Positions 53,486 to 62,729 are shown, counted from the first letter of the stretch. The stretch: DNA of 64,000 nt from Microcaldota archaeon (GCA_021799475.1 JAJZAJ010000002.1:1-64000), one strand, 5' to 3'. The notes: generated by a model not told the origin, from the sequence alone. Numbers and translations are program-made.

Positions 53486-53740
53486 CTAAATGACGTGAGG
53501 CAATATAGTGATTAATTGAAGGAGTATTACTAGTATCAACCAACCATATGCAATAATTATAGGCAATCTTCCCCAATAATCTGATAAAAATCTAAAAAGA
53601 ATTGCTAGTGGTAAGATTATTACCATAGAAAAGATAAACCACTGTGTGCCAGTTGGATGTAAATACATAATTATTACCATATAAAATATTGCAAGACCTA
53701 TCAAACTATCAAATAACCAATGTTCTGTTTTTTTATTCAT
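53486..53740 (-). CDS. Small three-helix membrane protein
   Basis: The 84-residue protein has three hydrophobic helices (SLIGLAIFYMVIIMYL, WFIFSMVIILPLAILFRFL, IIAYGWLILVILLQLITIL). Its start (ATG 53740) overlaps the stop of the upstream gene by four bases, so translation is coupled. It is not recognised. Very AT-rich. The region 53231-53485 before it holds an inverted repeat (GGGAGCAAATGA and TCAAATGCTCCC, near 53304 and 53343) and possible element end. Confidence 0.6.
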   Translation of the reverse strand: MNKKTEHWLFDSLIGLAIFYMVIIMYLHPTGTQWFIFSMVIILPLAILFRFLSDYWGRLPIIIAYGWLILVILLQLITILPHVI

Positions 53741-54207
53741 TTAATCACCATTAATTTATTTACCGTTTTCCTATTTAACACTATCTTCTTTCCTTCTTTT
53801 ATCTTTTTCTTCAGCCTGAACAAGTGTCTTTTCGACAATCCAACGTGTCTAGCGTCTTTTGTAGTCATATTCTTGATAACATCTGTTATCTTTTGCTCAG
53901 TTTTGTTATCATAGATAACGTAATCGTTATCTGAAACACCGATAACTTCTGTTTCTTCGAGGTTATTTGACTCTTTGCCGATGTGTTCAATGTCATTGAT
54001 AACAATTTGTTTCCTTCTTAGCTCTCCTATACCACCATCGTACTTGTTATCGTTATGATCCATGTAGCCAAAAAGGAATTCTGAAAACGGTTTCCAGTAG
54101 AATTTTGTGTTATCGTTGTACTCTTTGCCAGTTTTGTAATCAGTAAATGGACTAAACAGGACGATATCTTTGTTTTTGTTGAAGCCATGCCATTCGTTCT
54201 TGTTCAT
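53737..54207 (-). CDS. Hypothetical protein with basic C-terminal repeat-like region
   Basis: The 156-residue protein has an Asn/Asp/Lys-rich first half (NKNEWHGFNKNKDIVLFSPF, WKPFSEFLFGY). Its end is basic (TKDARHVGLSKRHLFRLKKK, EGKKIVLNRKTVNKLMVIK) and looks like a small DNA- or RNA-binding helix-turn-helix. It is coupled to the membrane protein gene. It may be the remaining C-terminal part of a longer protein, as no N-terminal domain is visible. No family is certain. Confidence 0.5.
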   Translation of the reverse strand: MNKNEWHGFNKNKDIVLFSPFTDYKTGKEYNDNTKFYWKPFSEFLFGYMDHNDNKYDGGIGELRRKQIVINDIEHIGKESNNLEETEVIGVSDNDYVIYDNKTEQKITDVIKNMTTKDARHVGLSKRHLFRLKKKIKEGKKIVLNRKTVNKLMVIK

Positions 54208-54396
54208 CGATGTGCCGTGGCACAGTATTAACCTCCCTTTGGCTTCCCTTTCGGCTTTGCAAGTATGTCACACGGCATTGCCCTATCCTCGCTTCTAAAA
54301 AGAACCTATATCATCGCGCTCCTCCTAAAACAAACGCCGGAGCAAGATATTTATTACTGTCATGTGCATACTTTCTCAATGAATTTTGGGGGTTGC

Positions 54397-55035
54397 ATGG
54401 CGAAAACGGCTATACTGATTGGAAATGGGATTTTCGACTCAAGCATAAAGGACTATAGGAATTATGTCGATGAATTTATAGATTTCGCAAATAGGAACAG
54501 GATGGATCGCGTGATAGTTTCTGGCGGCCATACGGATACGAATTCAATGCATTCTGAAGCCTCATCACTGAATAATTACATGAAGCCGCGCCTGGACAAG
54601 CGCATAAAACTCGTTACTGAAGAAAAATCGATTACTGCGTCTCAGTCTATAAAGTATATCAAACCAATCCTGAGGCTAAAACCACACGATGATGTAACGG
54701 TGTTCTGCGATTCCGCGATAGCTGTGAAAGTCATGTGGTTTGTCATGCACTACTGGTTCAGCATGAGCAAAAAAGAGATAGAAGGAGATGCTTTAAACTT
54801 TATATCAGCGCATTATTCAAGACGCAACGGGATCGATGATATGGGTAAATGGATAAGCGTAACTGGCGTGCTGTACAAGAATGTCGAGGTGCATCCATAC
54901 ATCATCAAGCCTTCGCTTCCGTCTGCTATAGCACAACAGCTCATCTCTATTATAGATATCGCTTCAATTTACAACCCAGCATTGTACAAAGATTTCATAT
55001 CTGCTACAAAACAAAGGTACGGGCTGAAAAAGTAG
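54397..55035 (+). CDS. DUF218/YdcF-like protein
   Basis: The 212-residue protein begins MAKTAILIGNGIFDSSIKDY and has a Rossmann-like alternation with MDRVIVSGGHTDTNSMHSEA, the family's V-S-G-G loop, then KLVTEEKSITASQSIKYI and DDVTVFCDSAIAVKVMWFV. It is related to DUF218 (YdcF/SanA) proteins, which probably bind a nucleotide or envelope precursor. A longer frame starting upstream covers non-conserved DNA, so ATG 54397 is chosen; ATG 54379 is possible. The xthA-like gene follows after ten bases. Confidence 0.75.
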   Translation: MAKTAILIGNGIFDSSIKDYRNYVDEFIDFANRNRMDRVIVSGGHTDTNSMHSEASSLNNYMKPRLDKRIKLVTEEKSITASQSIKYIKPILRLKPHDDVTVFCDSAIAVKVMWFVMHYWFSMSKKEIEGDALNFISAHYSRRNGIDDMGKWISVTGVLYKNVEVHPYIIKPSLPSAIAQQLISIIDIASIYNPALYKDFISATKQRYGLKK

Positions 55036-55045
55036 CTACAGTACA

Positions 55046-55804
55046 ATGATCCACATGAAAATAGTATCGTGGAATGTCAACGGTATAAACGCATGCATAA
55101 GGAAGGGGGCGAACAGCTTCTTCAGCTCGGAAAAAGCTGATATCTATTGTTTCCAGGAGATGAAAGCAACTAAGGAAAAACTGCCCGGGATCCTCGATGG
55201 CTACAACCAGTTTCATTCACACGCGAAAAAGAAGGGATACAGCGGCGTGTCAACTTTTTCTAGGATTGAGCCTCTGTCAGTTATTGACGGCATAGGATAC
55301 GAGGACATTGATAATGAAGGCAGGGTGCTAACATTAGAGTTTCCGGAATTTTTTCTTATCAACGCGTACTTTCCTCACACGCAAAGAGAACTAAAACGCC
55401 TTGACTACAAGATGAGATTCAACAGCAATTTCCTCAATTTCTGCCAGGAGCTTGATAAAACAAAACCGATAATCATCGCATCGGATTTCAATGTTGCACA
55501 TACTGAGCTAGACCTTGCGAATCCAAAGGAAAACCAGCAGAACGCAGGCTTTACCCAACAGGAAAGAGAATGGTTCGATTATTTTCTAAAAGAGGGCTTT
55601 ATCGATACCTTCAGGGAATTCGTCAAAGACGGAGGCCACTATACATGGTGGACTTATAGGAACAATGCCCGCGCCAGGAATATAGGTTGGAGGATAGACT
55701 ACTTCATTATAAGCAACAGGTTGAGGAGAAGGCTGCTCTCAAGCAAGATTCTCAGTGACGTGGCAGGCTCCGATCACTGCCCTATCGTTCTAGAGCTATT
55801 ATGA
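55046..55804 (+). CDS. xthA: Exodeoxyribonuclease III / AP endonuclease
   Basis: The 252-residue enzyme has MKIVSWNVNGINACIRKG at the start, YCFQEMKATKEKLP (metal-binding Glu), NAYFPHTQRELKRLDYKMRF, IASDFNVAHTELDLANPKE and a final GWRIDYFIIS plus GSDHCPIVLEL with the catalytic His. It cuts DNA at abasic sites and degrades 3' ends during base-excision repair. The ATG at 55046 gives three extra residues before MKIVSWN (55055). It follows the DUF218-like gene at a distance of ten bases. Confidence 0.95.
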   Translation: MIHMKIVSWNVNGINACIRKGANSFFSSEKADIYCFQEMKATKEKLPGILDGYNQFHSHAKKKGYSGVSTFSRIEPLSVIDGIGYEDIDNEGRVLTLEFPEFFLINAYFPHTQRELKRLDYKMRFNSNFLNFCQELDKTKPIIIASDFNVAHTELDLANPKENQQNAGFTQQEREWFDYFLKEGFIDTFREFVKDGGHYTWWTYRNNARARNIGWRIDYFIISNRLRRRLLSSKILSDVAGSDHCPIVLELL

Positions 55805-55827
55805 TGCCCGAATGCCTTTCTGCTTTT

Positions 55828-56643
55828 CTACTTCCTGTGATTTTTCTCCCATATTCTTTTGTCGCCCCAGAGGCCGTATCTCCACACATTGAACTCCACT
55901 ACCTGCGTATGGTCGATAAATAGGTTGGCATCCCTCGCGACATTCCTGAGGTACCATTTGAAGACAACAGGGTCTGCAGCTTCGAACATCCATCTCTTGT
56001 AGCCGTACCTGCCGAGCACCTTTTTCAGCAGGTCTATGCGCCATTCCTTTTCCGGCAGGTCTTCCGTAACACCCTCAGATTCGAACATGAGCATGTGCGC
56101 CCCTGCCTTTATCATCGCATCCGCTTCCTGGAAGAAATCCTTTACCGGTCTCATGACCCTCTTATATCCTGATACGTGTGTTCCCGCGCCAGTGCCTTCC
56201 ATCATCGTCACTTCTGGCTTAGGATCCATTCCAAGGTCAAGAACGCGCTCCACCAGATTTATCTTCTCATCAAGCGTCATCTTAGCAAGTCCTCTCGAGA
56301 TCTCCACGACATCGTAGCCGAGCCTATGTGCCTCCTCGAAATACTTCTGCACCGCCCTATCGCCCTCAACCCATACACGTTCCACGAAACCACCAGTTGA
56401 AACGTAGATGCCATGGTCATGGCATACTTTGATTATGTGCTTAACCTTATCCTTTGACAGCAGCATCGCGGAATATCCTGGCAGCTTTATCCCATCGAAA
56501 TATTCTCCCCAGTCCTCAACCATCTGCTCAAGATGTTTGACAGTAATCATATTGTAATACGGGCCCCTTACCTCTATTACCCCACTCTTCCTCGGCTTCT
56601 CCGGCACATCTGCCATCTTCAGAAAGTTAAAAATATGTTCCAT
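55828..56643 (-). CDS. comA: Phosphosulfolactate synthase family protein (ComA)
   Basis: The 271-residue TIM-barrel-like protein contains VIEVRGPYYNMITVKHLEQM, DGIKLPGYSAMLL, YVSTGGFVERVWVEGDRAVQ and GMDPKPEVTMMEGTGAG, matching the ComA/HSA32 family. In methanogens this enzyme joins sulfite to phosphoenolpyruvate for coenzyme M. Relatives in other organisms have other roles (heat tolerance in plants). Here it follows a TCA operon with no visible methanogen genes, so its substrate is uncertain. Its ATG (56643) lies four bases after the stop of the dehydratase gene. Confidence 0.88.
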   Translation of the reverse strand: MEHIFNFLKMADVPEKPRKSGVIEVRGPYYNMITVKHLEQMVEDWGEYFDGIKLPGYSAMLLSKDKVKHIIKVCHDHGIYVSTGGFVERVWVEGDRAVQKYFEEAHRLGYDVVEISRGLAKMTLDEKINLVERVLDLGMDPKPEVTMMEGTGAGTHVSGYKRVMRPVKDFFQEADAMIKAGAHMLMFESEGVTEDLPEKEWRIDLLKKVLGRYGYKRWMFEAADPVVFKWYLRNVARDANLFIDHTQVVEFNVWRYGLWGDKRIWEKNHRK

Positions 56644-56647
56644 GCAA

Positions 56648-58012
56648 TTACCAAAACCTCAATACTGAGAATAGTCTATCAATCCTTTTAATGTTTTGGA
56701 AGCTCCAGAGCATCTCCAATACAGTTTCCGCAGCATCTCTCTTTAAGTGTTTCTTAACAAGAGAAAAGAACTTCGTTTCGATTTCAAGATCGCTCATGGG
56801 ATTCATCGGATGCCCTTTCGGATGCCTGCACATCGAACTCAGGATTGTTCCGTCCTTCATTCTCACTATTACCTCATTTGCCTCAATGTGTACGTCTTTT
56901 GCGGTAAATTCCTTTGCAATAACGACCTTTGTCTTCCGCATCAGGGCAAGCCTATTCTTATCATTCAGCTTCCCGCTGCTGTATGATTCTGCCGTCACGG
57001 TTCCATCAACCAGCGCGGAAGCCACGACATACGGCAGGCTGTGGTCTGCCGTCTCCTTATTCTTCGGGGCCCATTTCATCCTGTCGCTGCCCAATATCTT
57101 GTACCCTCCCTCTGTGGTCTTTATCAAAATGCTTTCTATGCTGCTTATGCTGCTGGCGTCATGCAGTTTTTTCCTGATATCGAGGGCGCACGATACCGCG
57201 CTCTGTGCCCTCATCTCGACAGGATAGAACTTGAACGTAGTGTCATTTATCTTGAATTTATGGTCAGGCATGGAAAGTGAGAACTTCCCGCTTACTTCCT
57301 TGAAGAATCCCATCTCTCCTTCGAAAACCGGGCTAGGCCCTTCTACTCCGTTCTTTGCCAACCCTGCTGCAAACACGGCATTCCTCGCCGCGTTAGAAAA
57401 GGCGAAGGCTTTCCACATTGATATCCTGCCTGCCCTTACCTGGCGCAGGGAGAGGCTGGAACTCAGCGCTATGTTTATGGCTTCGGCAGTCTGTTTCTCT
57501 CCAAGTCCCATAAGCTTTGACGCGGCAGCGGCCACTGACACGAGCCCGTAGTTTACATGGTCCCACCCATTCCTCCATAGCGCTGCACTATCGGCGAGGC
57601 TGCACTGTATCTGATACGCAAGCACAACTGCAAGGATTATTTCCTTGCCGCTTTTCTTCTCTGCTTCGGCAACAGCCAAGATCGGCATGATATTGTCGCT
57701 GGGATGAGAGAATTCCTTTGCGTCGTAATCGTCGTTGTAATCGAGGTAGCGTGCCATTCCCCCATTGATGAACGCGGCCAATTGCGGCGACGTCGTTCTT
57801 TCCGTTCCAAGTATTGTCGATACAGAAGCCTTTTTTCCATCTCTATAATCAATAGATTTCATCGCCATTGCTATCGGAGGCTCCTTTGCTGCATTTACCG
57901 CACACCCAAAAGTATCAATCATTACGCGCTTTGCCGCATGCACGTCATGCTCGCCAAGATCTTCGTACTTTAACTTCACTGCGTATTTTGCAATCCTCTC
58001 AGCAAGTTCCAT
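56648..58012 (-). CDS. MmgE/PrpD-family dehydratase
   Basis: The 454-residue protein matches the MmgE/PrpD family: MIDTFGCAVNAAKEPPIAMA, YLDYNDDYDAKEFSHPSDNI, GEKQTAEAINIALSSSLSLR, FPVEMRAQ-like (FYPVEMRAQSAVSCAL), and HSLPYVVASALVDGTV. Members dehydrate 2-methylcitrate or cis-aconitate-type acids without an iron-sulfur cluster. Placed between isocitrate dehydrogenase and ComA, in the operon of citrate synthase, it may replace aconitase. It begins one base after the stop of the isocitrate-dehydrogenase gene. Confidence 0.93.
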   Translation of the reverse strand: MELAERIAKYAVKLKYEDLGEHDVHAAKRVMIDTFGCAVNAAKEPPIAMAMKSIDYRDGKKASVSTILGTERTTSPQLAAFINGGMARYLDYNDDYDAKEFSHPSDNIMPILAVAEAEKKSGKEIILAVVLAYQIQCSLADSAALWRNGWDHVNYGLVSVAAAASKLMGLGEKQTAEAINIALSSSLSLRQVRAGRISMWKAFAFSNAARNAVFAAGLAKNGVEGPSPVFEGEMGFFKEVSGKFSLSMPDHKFKINDTTFKFYPVEMRAQSAVSCALDIRKKLHDASSISSIESILIKTTEGGYKILGSDRMKWAPKNKETADHSLPYVVASALVDGTVTAESYSSGKLNDKNRLALMRKTKVVIAKEFTAKDVHIEANEVIVRMKDGTILSSMCRHPKGHPMNPMSDLEIETKFFSLVKKHLKRDAAETVLEMLWSFQNIKRIDRLFSVLRFW

Positions 58013-58013
58013 C

Positions 58014-59096
58014 TCATCCCTTTATCTTCCTTATTATCGCAATCGCCATTTCCTTCGTGCCTGCGGGGTTCTTCTCCTTGAGGTCGTAAGTAAGGTGCTT
58101 CCCTTCTTTTATTACAGAAGCAACTGCCTTTTCAATGTTCCGCGCTGCTTTTATCTTGCCCAGATGCTCTAGCATCATCGCAGCGCTCAGCACTGCCGCG
58201 GTAGGATTCACCTTGTCCATCCTGCTGTACTTAGGTGCGCTTCCATGAACGGGTTCAAAAATTGCATAGTGACTGCCTATATTCCCGCTTGGGGCTATGC
58301 CAAGTCCTCCTACAAGCCCCGAGCATAGGTCAGACAGTATATCTCCGTAAAGGTTTGGGCAGAGCAGCACATCATACAATTCCGGTTTGACCACCAACTG
58401 CATGCACATGTTGTCTATTATCCTGTCATCGAATTTTATGCTCTTGTGCTTGTCCGATATCTTCCTCGCCTCTCTCAGGAAGAGGCCATCTGTGAATTTC
58501 ATTATGTTGGCCTTGTGCACTGCCGTGACCAGCCTTCTCTTGTGGATCTTTGCATACTCGAAAGCGAATTCCGCTATCCTTCTGCTTCCGTATGGCGATA
58601 TAGGCTTGAAACCTATCGCACTGTCTTTCCGTATCGTCTTTCCAGTAGTCCTCTTTGCGAAGCGTATAAGCTTTCTTGCACTGCTTGTATTTGTATCATA
58701 TTCAATTCCTGCATATACGTCTTCCGTATTCTCCCTTATAACTACTATATCTACATTGCTGTATTTCGAGGCTATTCCGGATATCAGCTTTGCAGGTCTG
58801 ACATTGGCGAACAGGTCGAGCTGCTGGCGCAGTTCTACATTTATGCTTCTGAAACCGGTGCCTATCGGGGTAGTTACCGGCCCTTTTAATGCGACTCCGT
58901 TTCTTTTTATGGAGGCGATAGTCTTCTGGGGGAGCAGTGTGCCATGCTTGTTCATGGCCTCCTCTCCGGCAAGCTGTTCATCCCATTCCACGGAGAAGCC
59001 ATCGACATCCGCAGCAGCGTCAACGCATTTCCTTGCCGCATCAGCAACTTCCGGACCTATGCCATCGCCTGGTATGAAAGTAATAGCGTATTGCAT
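58014..59096 (-). CDS. icd: Isocitrate dehydrogenase
   Basis: The 360-residue protein has FIPGDGIGPEVADAARK, GFRSINVELRQQLDLFANVR (substrate loop), VIRENTEDVYAGIEY and IFEPVHGSAPKYS, as in the isocitrate/isopropylmalate dehydrogenase family. The Ser-x-Asn substrate loop points to isocitrate. It oxidises isocitrate to 2-oxoglutarate; NAD versus NADP preference is not clear. It lies in the order mdh-gltA-icd-prpD-comA, ten bases after the citrate synthase stop, so it is in an operon. Isopropylmalate dehydrogenase is less likely given the neighbours. Confidence 0.92.
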   Translation of the reverse strand: MQYAITFIPGDGIGPEVADAARKCVDAAADVDGFSVEWDEQLAGEEAMNKHGTLLPQKTIASIKRNGVALKGPVTTPIGTGFRSINVELRQQLDLFANVRPAKLISGIASKYSNVDIVVIRENTEDVYAGIEYDTNTSSARKLIRFAKRTTGKTIRKDSAIGFKPISPYGSRRIAEFAFEYAKIHKRRLVTAVHKANIMKFTDGLFLREARKISDKHKSIKFDDRIIDNMCMQLVVKPELYDVLLCPNLYGDILSDLCSGLVGGLGIAPSGNIGSHYAIFEPVHGSAPKYSRMDKVNPTAAVLSAAMMLEHLGKIKAARNIEKAVASVIKEGKHLTYDLKEKNPAGTKEMAIAIIRKIKG

Positions 59097-59105
59097 CTAA
59101 CCAGC

Positions 59106-60239
59106 TTATTGTCGCTTTTCTATAGGTATGAACTTTAAACCGGTCTTACCTATAAAGTTCTCCGCAGGCCTTATAAGCCTGTTGTCGCTGTACTGCTCAA
59201 GCATATGTGCGAGCCATCCGAATGACCTTGCTATGGCGAATATCGGCGAATAGAGCTCTACAGGCAGACCAAGGTGCTTGTAAACTATCGCGGAATAGAA
59301 ATCAACATTAGGGTAAAGATTCTTCTGCTCTCTCATCGTCCTTTCAAGCACATCTGCAATCTCTATATACTTCATGTTTCCTCTCATCTTGCTCAGCAGT
59401 ACCGCATTCTTCCTAAGCACCTTCGCGCGAGGGTCATAAGTCTTGTATATCCTGTGACCGTAGCCCATTACTCTTCCGTGGGTCTCGAGGATTTTCATCA
59501 CATACCTTTCCGCATCTTCCGGTTGCCTTATCTTATTATCGAGCATCTCGATGACTTCCTGCGCGGCGCCTCCATGCAACGGACCTTTCAGCGTTCCTAC
59601 CGCGCTGGTAAAGCCCGAGAACAGGTCGCTAAGCGTCGACACAGTGACTCTCGCGGAAAACGTAGAGGCGTTGAATCCGTGGTCAATATGCAGGAGGAAA
59701 TCGGTATCCATCGCTTTGGATGATATCTCATCAGGTATCTTTCCGGAAAGCATGTAGAGAAAATTTGCTGCATGATCGAGTTTGAGGTTTGGCGGCACTG
59801 GCTTCATTCCATGCCTGATTCTGTAGGAGTATGCTGCTATTGTGGCGAACTTTGCCGCTATAGAAAGCCCTGTCTTGAGCTTCATATGCGCATCGACATC
59901 CCTGGGATCCGGCTCATCCGAGCCCAACGCGCTGACAATGGTTCTGAGCGCTTCCATCGGCGTGGTTTTTTTATTAAGCTTTTTCATCAGCGCAACAGTG
60001 CCATCGGGCAGAGCCCGTTCTCTTTTCAGCTCCGCACTGAACGCGACAAGCTTCTTTCTGGTCGGCAGGCTGCCATTGACAATCAGATAAGCGGCTTCTT
60101 CAAAACTGCAATTCCCTGCTATGTCTTTGATATCATAACCCCTGTAGTAGAGATGGCCTTTCATCCCGGCAACGAAACTTATCTTTGTGTCTGCGACCGT
60201 CACTCCCTCAAGCCCCTTTCCAAAATTTTTTCCTGCCAT
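59106..60239 (-). CDS. gltA: Citrate synthase
   Basis: The 377-residue protein carries the family's GLEGVTVADTKISFVAGMKG and LYYRGYDIKDIAGNCSFEEA at the front and DHGFNASTFSARV, then VMGYGHRIYKTYDPRAKVLR near the active site with its His, and FYSAIVYKHLGLP with the final catalytic Asp in this region (NVDFYSAI). It joins oxaloacetate and acetyl-CoA; activity with propionyl-CoA (2-methylcitrate synthase) cannot be excluded, as a PrpD-family gene is in the same operon. It starts three bases after the mdh stop. Confidence 0.95.
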   Translation of the reverse strand: MAGKNFGKGLEGVTVADTKISFVAGMKGHLYYRGYDIKDIAGNCSFEEAAYLIVNGSLPTRKKLVAFSAELKRERALPDGTVALMKKLNKKTTPMEALRTIVSALGSDEPDPRDVDAHMKLKTGLSIAAKFATIAAYSYRIRHGMKPVPPNLKLDHAANFLYMLSGKIPDEISSKAMDTDFLLHIDHGFNASTFSARVTVSTLSDLFSGFTSAVGTLKGPLHGGAAQEVIEMLDNKIRQPEDAERYVMKILETHGRVMGYGHRIYKTYDPRAKVLRKNAVLLSKMRGNMKYIEIADVLERTMREQKNLYPNVDFYSAIVYKHLGLPVELYSPIFAIARSFGWLAHMLEQYSDNRLIRPAENFIGKTGLKFIPIEKRQ

Positions 60240-60241
60240 GC

Positions 60242-61174
60242 CTACACCTTATACAATAGCGGTTTTATCGACCTTTTTATCATTCCCGCCGACTTATTTA
60301 CCATATCTCTTTCCTTCCTATTCAGCTTAAGCTCTATAATCTTCTCTATACCTCTCTTTCCTAGTATGACAGGGACGCCCATGAAAATTCCATGCACGCC
60401 GTATTCTCCATCAAGATATGCGGAACAGGGGAAAATCCTTCTCCTGTCTTCCAATATCGATATTACCATAAGGCTTAGCGACGCCGCCGGGGCATAAAAC
60501 GCGCTCGAAGACTCGAGTTCTATGATTTCCGCACCAGCATTCCTCGTCCTCTTGATTATCTTATCTATCTTCTGTTTCGGCAGCAGTTCCACAAGCGGAA
60601 TTCCGGCCACACTGCTGTATCTTGGCAGCGGCACCATAAAGTCACCATGGCTTCCGAGAACTACGGCAAAAACGTCATCGGCTCCAATACCGAGCTCCAT
60701 AGCAATGAACTCCTCGAACCTTGCCGCATCAAGTATCCCTGCCATTCCAATCACTCTGTTCTTTTGGAATTTCGTCACTTTTTTTGCCATGTAGACCATT
60801 CCATCCAGCGGGTTGGTAAGTACTATAAGCTTGCAATCCGGCGCGTAACGCGCTATCCCCTCGCAAAGAGGCTTTATTATCTCCGCGTTGCTTATCAGAA
60901 GGTCGTCTCTCGACTGCCCCGCTTTCCTCTGTACTCCTGCGGTAAGCACAACAACATCACTGTTTTTGAGATCCCTTAAATTGCCGGTTCCCGTAATGGA
61001 TATATCGAACTTTTCAACAGGAGCGCTCTCTTTTATGTCAAGCGCAATGCCCTTGGCATGCTCCTCTTTCCTGTCCCATAGCACTACATCGCATACTCCT
61101 TTAAGCGCGAGTATCTGCGCCAGCGTGCTTCCAACCCTGCCTGCTCCTATTATCGATACTTTTTTTGATGACAT
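60242..61174 (-). CDS. mdh: Malate dehydrogenase
   Basis: The 310-residue protein is an LDH/MDH-family enzyme with SIIGAGRVGSTLAQILALKG for NAD binding, VVVLTAGVQRKAGQSRDDLL, VLTNPLDGMVYMAKKV and VVLGSHGDFMVPLPRYSSV with the catalytic His. The arginine of AGQSRDDLL and neighbours fit malate rather than lactate. It is the first gene of the operon with citrate synthase, isocitrate dehydrogenase, dehydratase and ComA. The promoter lies in the 154 bp before it (61175-61328), which also include the end of the convergent or opposite genes. Confidence 0.93.
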   Translation of the reverse strand: MSSKKVSIIGAGRVGSTLAQILALKGVCDVVLWDRKEEHAKGIALDIKESAPVEKFDISITGTGNLRDLKNSDVVVLTAGVQRKAGQSRDDLLISNAEIIKPLCEGIARYAPDCKLIVLTNPLDGMVYMAKKVTKFQKNRVIGMAGILDAARFEEFIAMELGIGADDVFAVVLGSHGDFMVPLPRYSSVAGIPLVELLPKQKIDKIIKRTRNAGAEIIELESSSAFYAPAASLSLMVISILEDRRRIFPCSAYLDGEYGVHGIFMGVPVILGKRGIEKIIELKLNRKERDMVNKSAGMIKRSIKPLLYKV

Positions 61175-61328
61175 TCAACCCGCTAAAGACAAATACATGA
61201 TAAGTTTTTAACATTACCGATGAATGATGAGGATTGCAGTGGATGGGGATGATTGCTTCCAGAATAGGAATCAGCTCTAATATTCGGCACCTGCTATGGA
61301 TTACGAACTTTTACAGAGGGTTTACTAT

Positions 61329-62723
61329 CTACCGTGCTCCGCATCCTTCACAGATAGAAGCAGTTGCATTAATCGCTGTCGTAGAAACGCCATGCTCTAT
61401 GTTATGCCCGGTACTGTTTCCCGTTGCATTCATAACGATGCCAGCTACAATATTCATGACGGCATTGCTTATCTCTGTTGCATTGGCGGATACTGCTGCC
61501 CCTCCGCCTTCTCTTCCGGTTATTATGCTGTTAATTATTGTGCTTACGGCATTGCCGATGCTCTCCCGCTCGCTTTCACTCTCGTTTGTCACTATTACAA
61601 GACTATTGTTGTAAGATATTATAGAGCTGAACGGCGTGTTGCTGGACTCCTCATGTATCATTGCATGCAGATGGCCTTCACGCCCAATGCCTGTCCCGAA
61701 ACCCCCACCAGCGCTTGCAGTTACGTTTAGCGCAGTATCTTCAGAAACCGGCACTTCTCCAGAGTGCATGCTCCCATTAAGATCCATGCCTGAAAGGATA
61801 TGGCTGTCAAGTTTTCCCTGTTTGTCTACTGTGATTATATCGTTGCTTTCTATGCTGATCATAGAGTGCTCAAAACCATTCATGTTTATCACAGGAAGCA
61901 ATATCACTTTTCCGTCTCCGGTAACATGTATTGAGCGGGCAAGGTCAAAATCTATGTTTATCCAGCTGTTTCCCGTGCTGTTTGCGCTAGCTCCCGCGCT
62001 CGACAATGTATTTTCCGATCCTGATATGTTCAGGTTGCCAAATATCTTGAGAGTGCCGCTAGGCACAAATACCGCAACCTCATTTCCATTGATTGCTGCT
62101 GTTGCATTGGATATTGTCAAAACCAGTTCGTCATAACTGCCAGCAGACAAGTTGGCTCCAGAGAGCAGCTGCGAGGTATTTCTGAGCTTTACCAGATCGA
62201 ATGTCTTGCTGCCGTTGAATATGACATACCACTTTCCTGTGGTTGTGCTATGTGCCTCAAGCTGCGATACCGTTATGTTTACCGATGTTATAGAGGATGC
62301 AGTAGGGGCATCGGACAGGCTGAATACAGTAATACCTGATGGCACAGCTCCCGGTGCCAGCTGTGCCTGTGCCTGTATCACTGAAGGGGAAAAGATTCCT
62401 GTGTTAAGAATAAGCGCAATAATCGCAGCTATTACTATGATTATCGGAACGAATCGCCATGTGGGCTGCATGGTAATGCTCGGAACCCTGATGGGCTTTT
62501 CAGTCTCTCTGCCACCGAATTCATGGGTTGTCTCATAATATTTCCATTTTACTACAAAAGGATTCGGAATCAGCCTTATAGCTTTGGCATCAAGCAACTC
62601 CTTTATATGCTGGTTGATAGTTGATGGAGCCAGATCAAGCTCTTTCGATATTTCTGTAAGTGTCATTTTCCTCTTTTTAAGCAGTTCCAGAATCTTTGTC
62701 TTAGTATCTCCTGTTTTGCTCAT
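61329..62723 (-). CDS. Membrane-anchored winged-helix regulator with extracellular DUF4382-like domain
   Basis: The 464-residue protein starts with an ArsR-like winged helix (residues 1-70: ILELLKKRKMTLTEISKELD, then STINQHIKELLDAKAIRL). One membrane helix follows near residue 95 (FVPIIIVIAAIIALILNTGI). The outside part has a DUF4382-like beta domain (ITVFSLSDAPTASSITSVNI, YDELVLTISNATAAI) and a Ser/Asn/Gly-rich end with many N-x-S/T sites and ECGCG-like cysteines at the end (SICEGCGAR). This is a one-component signal protein: an outside sensor joined to a DNA-binding domain. The start is ATG 62723. Confidence 0.8.
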   Translation of the reverse strand: MSKTGDTKTKILELLKKRKMTLTEISKELDLAPSTINQHIKELLDAKAIRLIPNPFVVKWKYYETTHEFGGRETEKPIRVPSITMQPTWRFVPIIIVIAAIIALILNTGIFSPSVIQAQAQLAPGAVPSGITVFSLSDAPTASSITSVNITVSQLEAHSTTTGKWYVIFNGSKTFDLVKLRNTSQLLSGANLSAGSYDELVLTISNATAAINGNEVAVFVPSGTLKIFGNLNISGSENTLSSAGASANSTGNSWINIDFDLARSIHVTGDGKVILLPVINMNGFEHSMISIESNDIITVDKQGKLDSHILSGMDLNGSMHSGEVPVSEDTALNVTASAGGGFGTGIGREGHLHAMIHEESSNTPFSSIISYNNSLVIVTNESESERESIGNAVSTIINSIITGREGGGAAVSANATEISNAVMNIVAGIVMNATGNSTGHNIEHGVSTTAINATASICEGCGAR

Positions 62724-62729
62724 GTTCAC

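Noticed and set aside
54210-54396. Extended N-terminus for the DUF218-like protein
   Set aside because: The extra part reads through promoter-like DNA (AGATATTTATTAC) and lacks family character.
61215-61272. ATGATGA near 61218 looked like a C box of a C/D RNA or the start of an 18-codon frame
   Set aside because: No CTGA D box at a suitable distance and no terminal stem; the frame is too short and lacks support.
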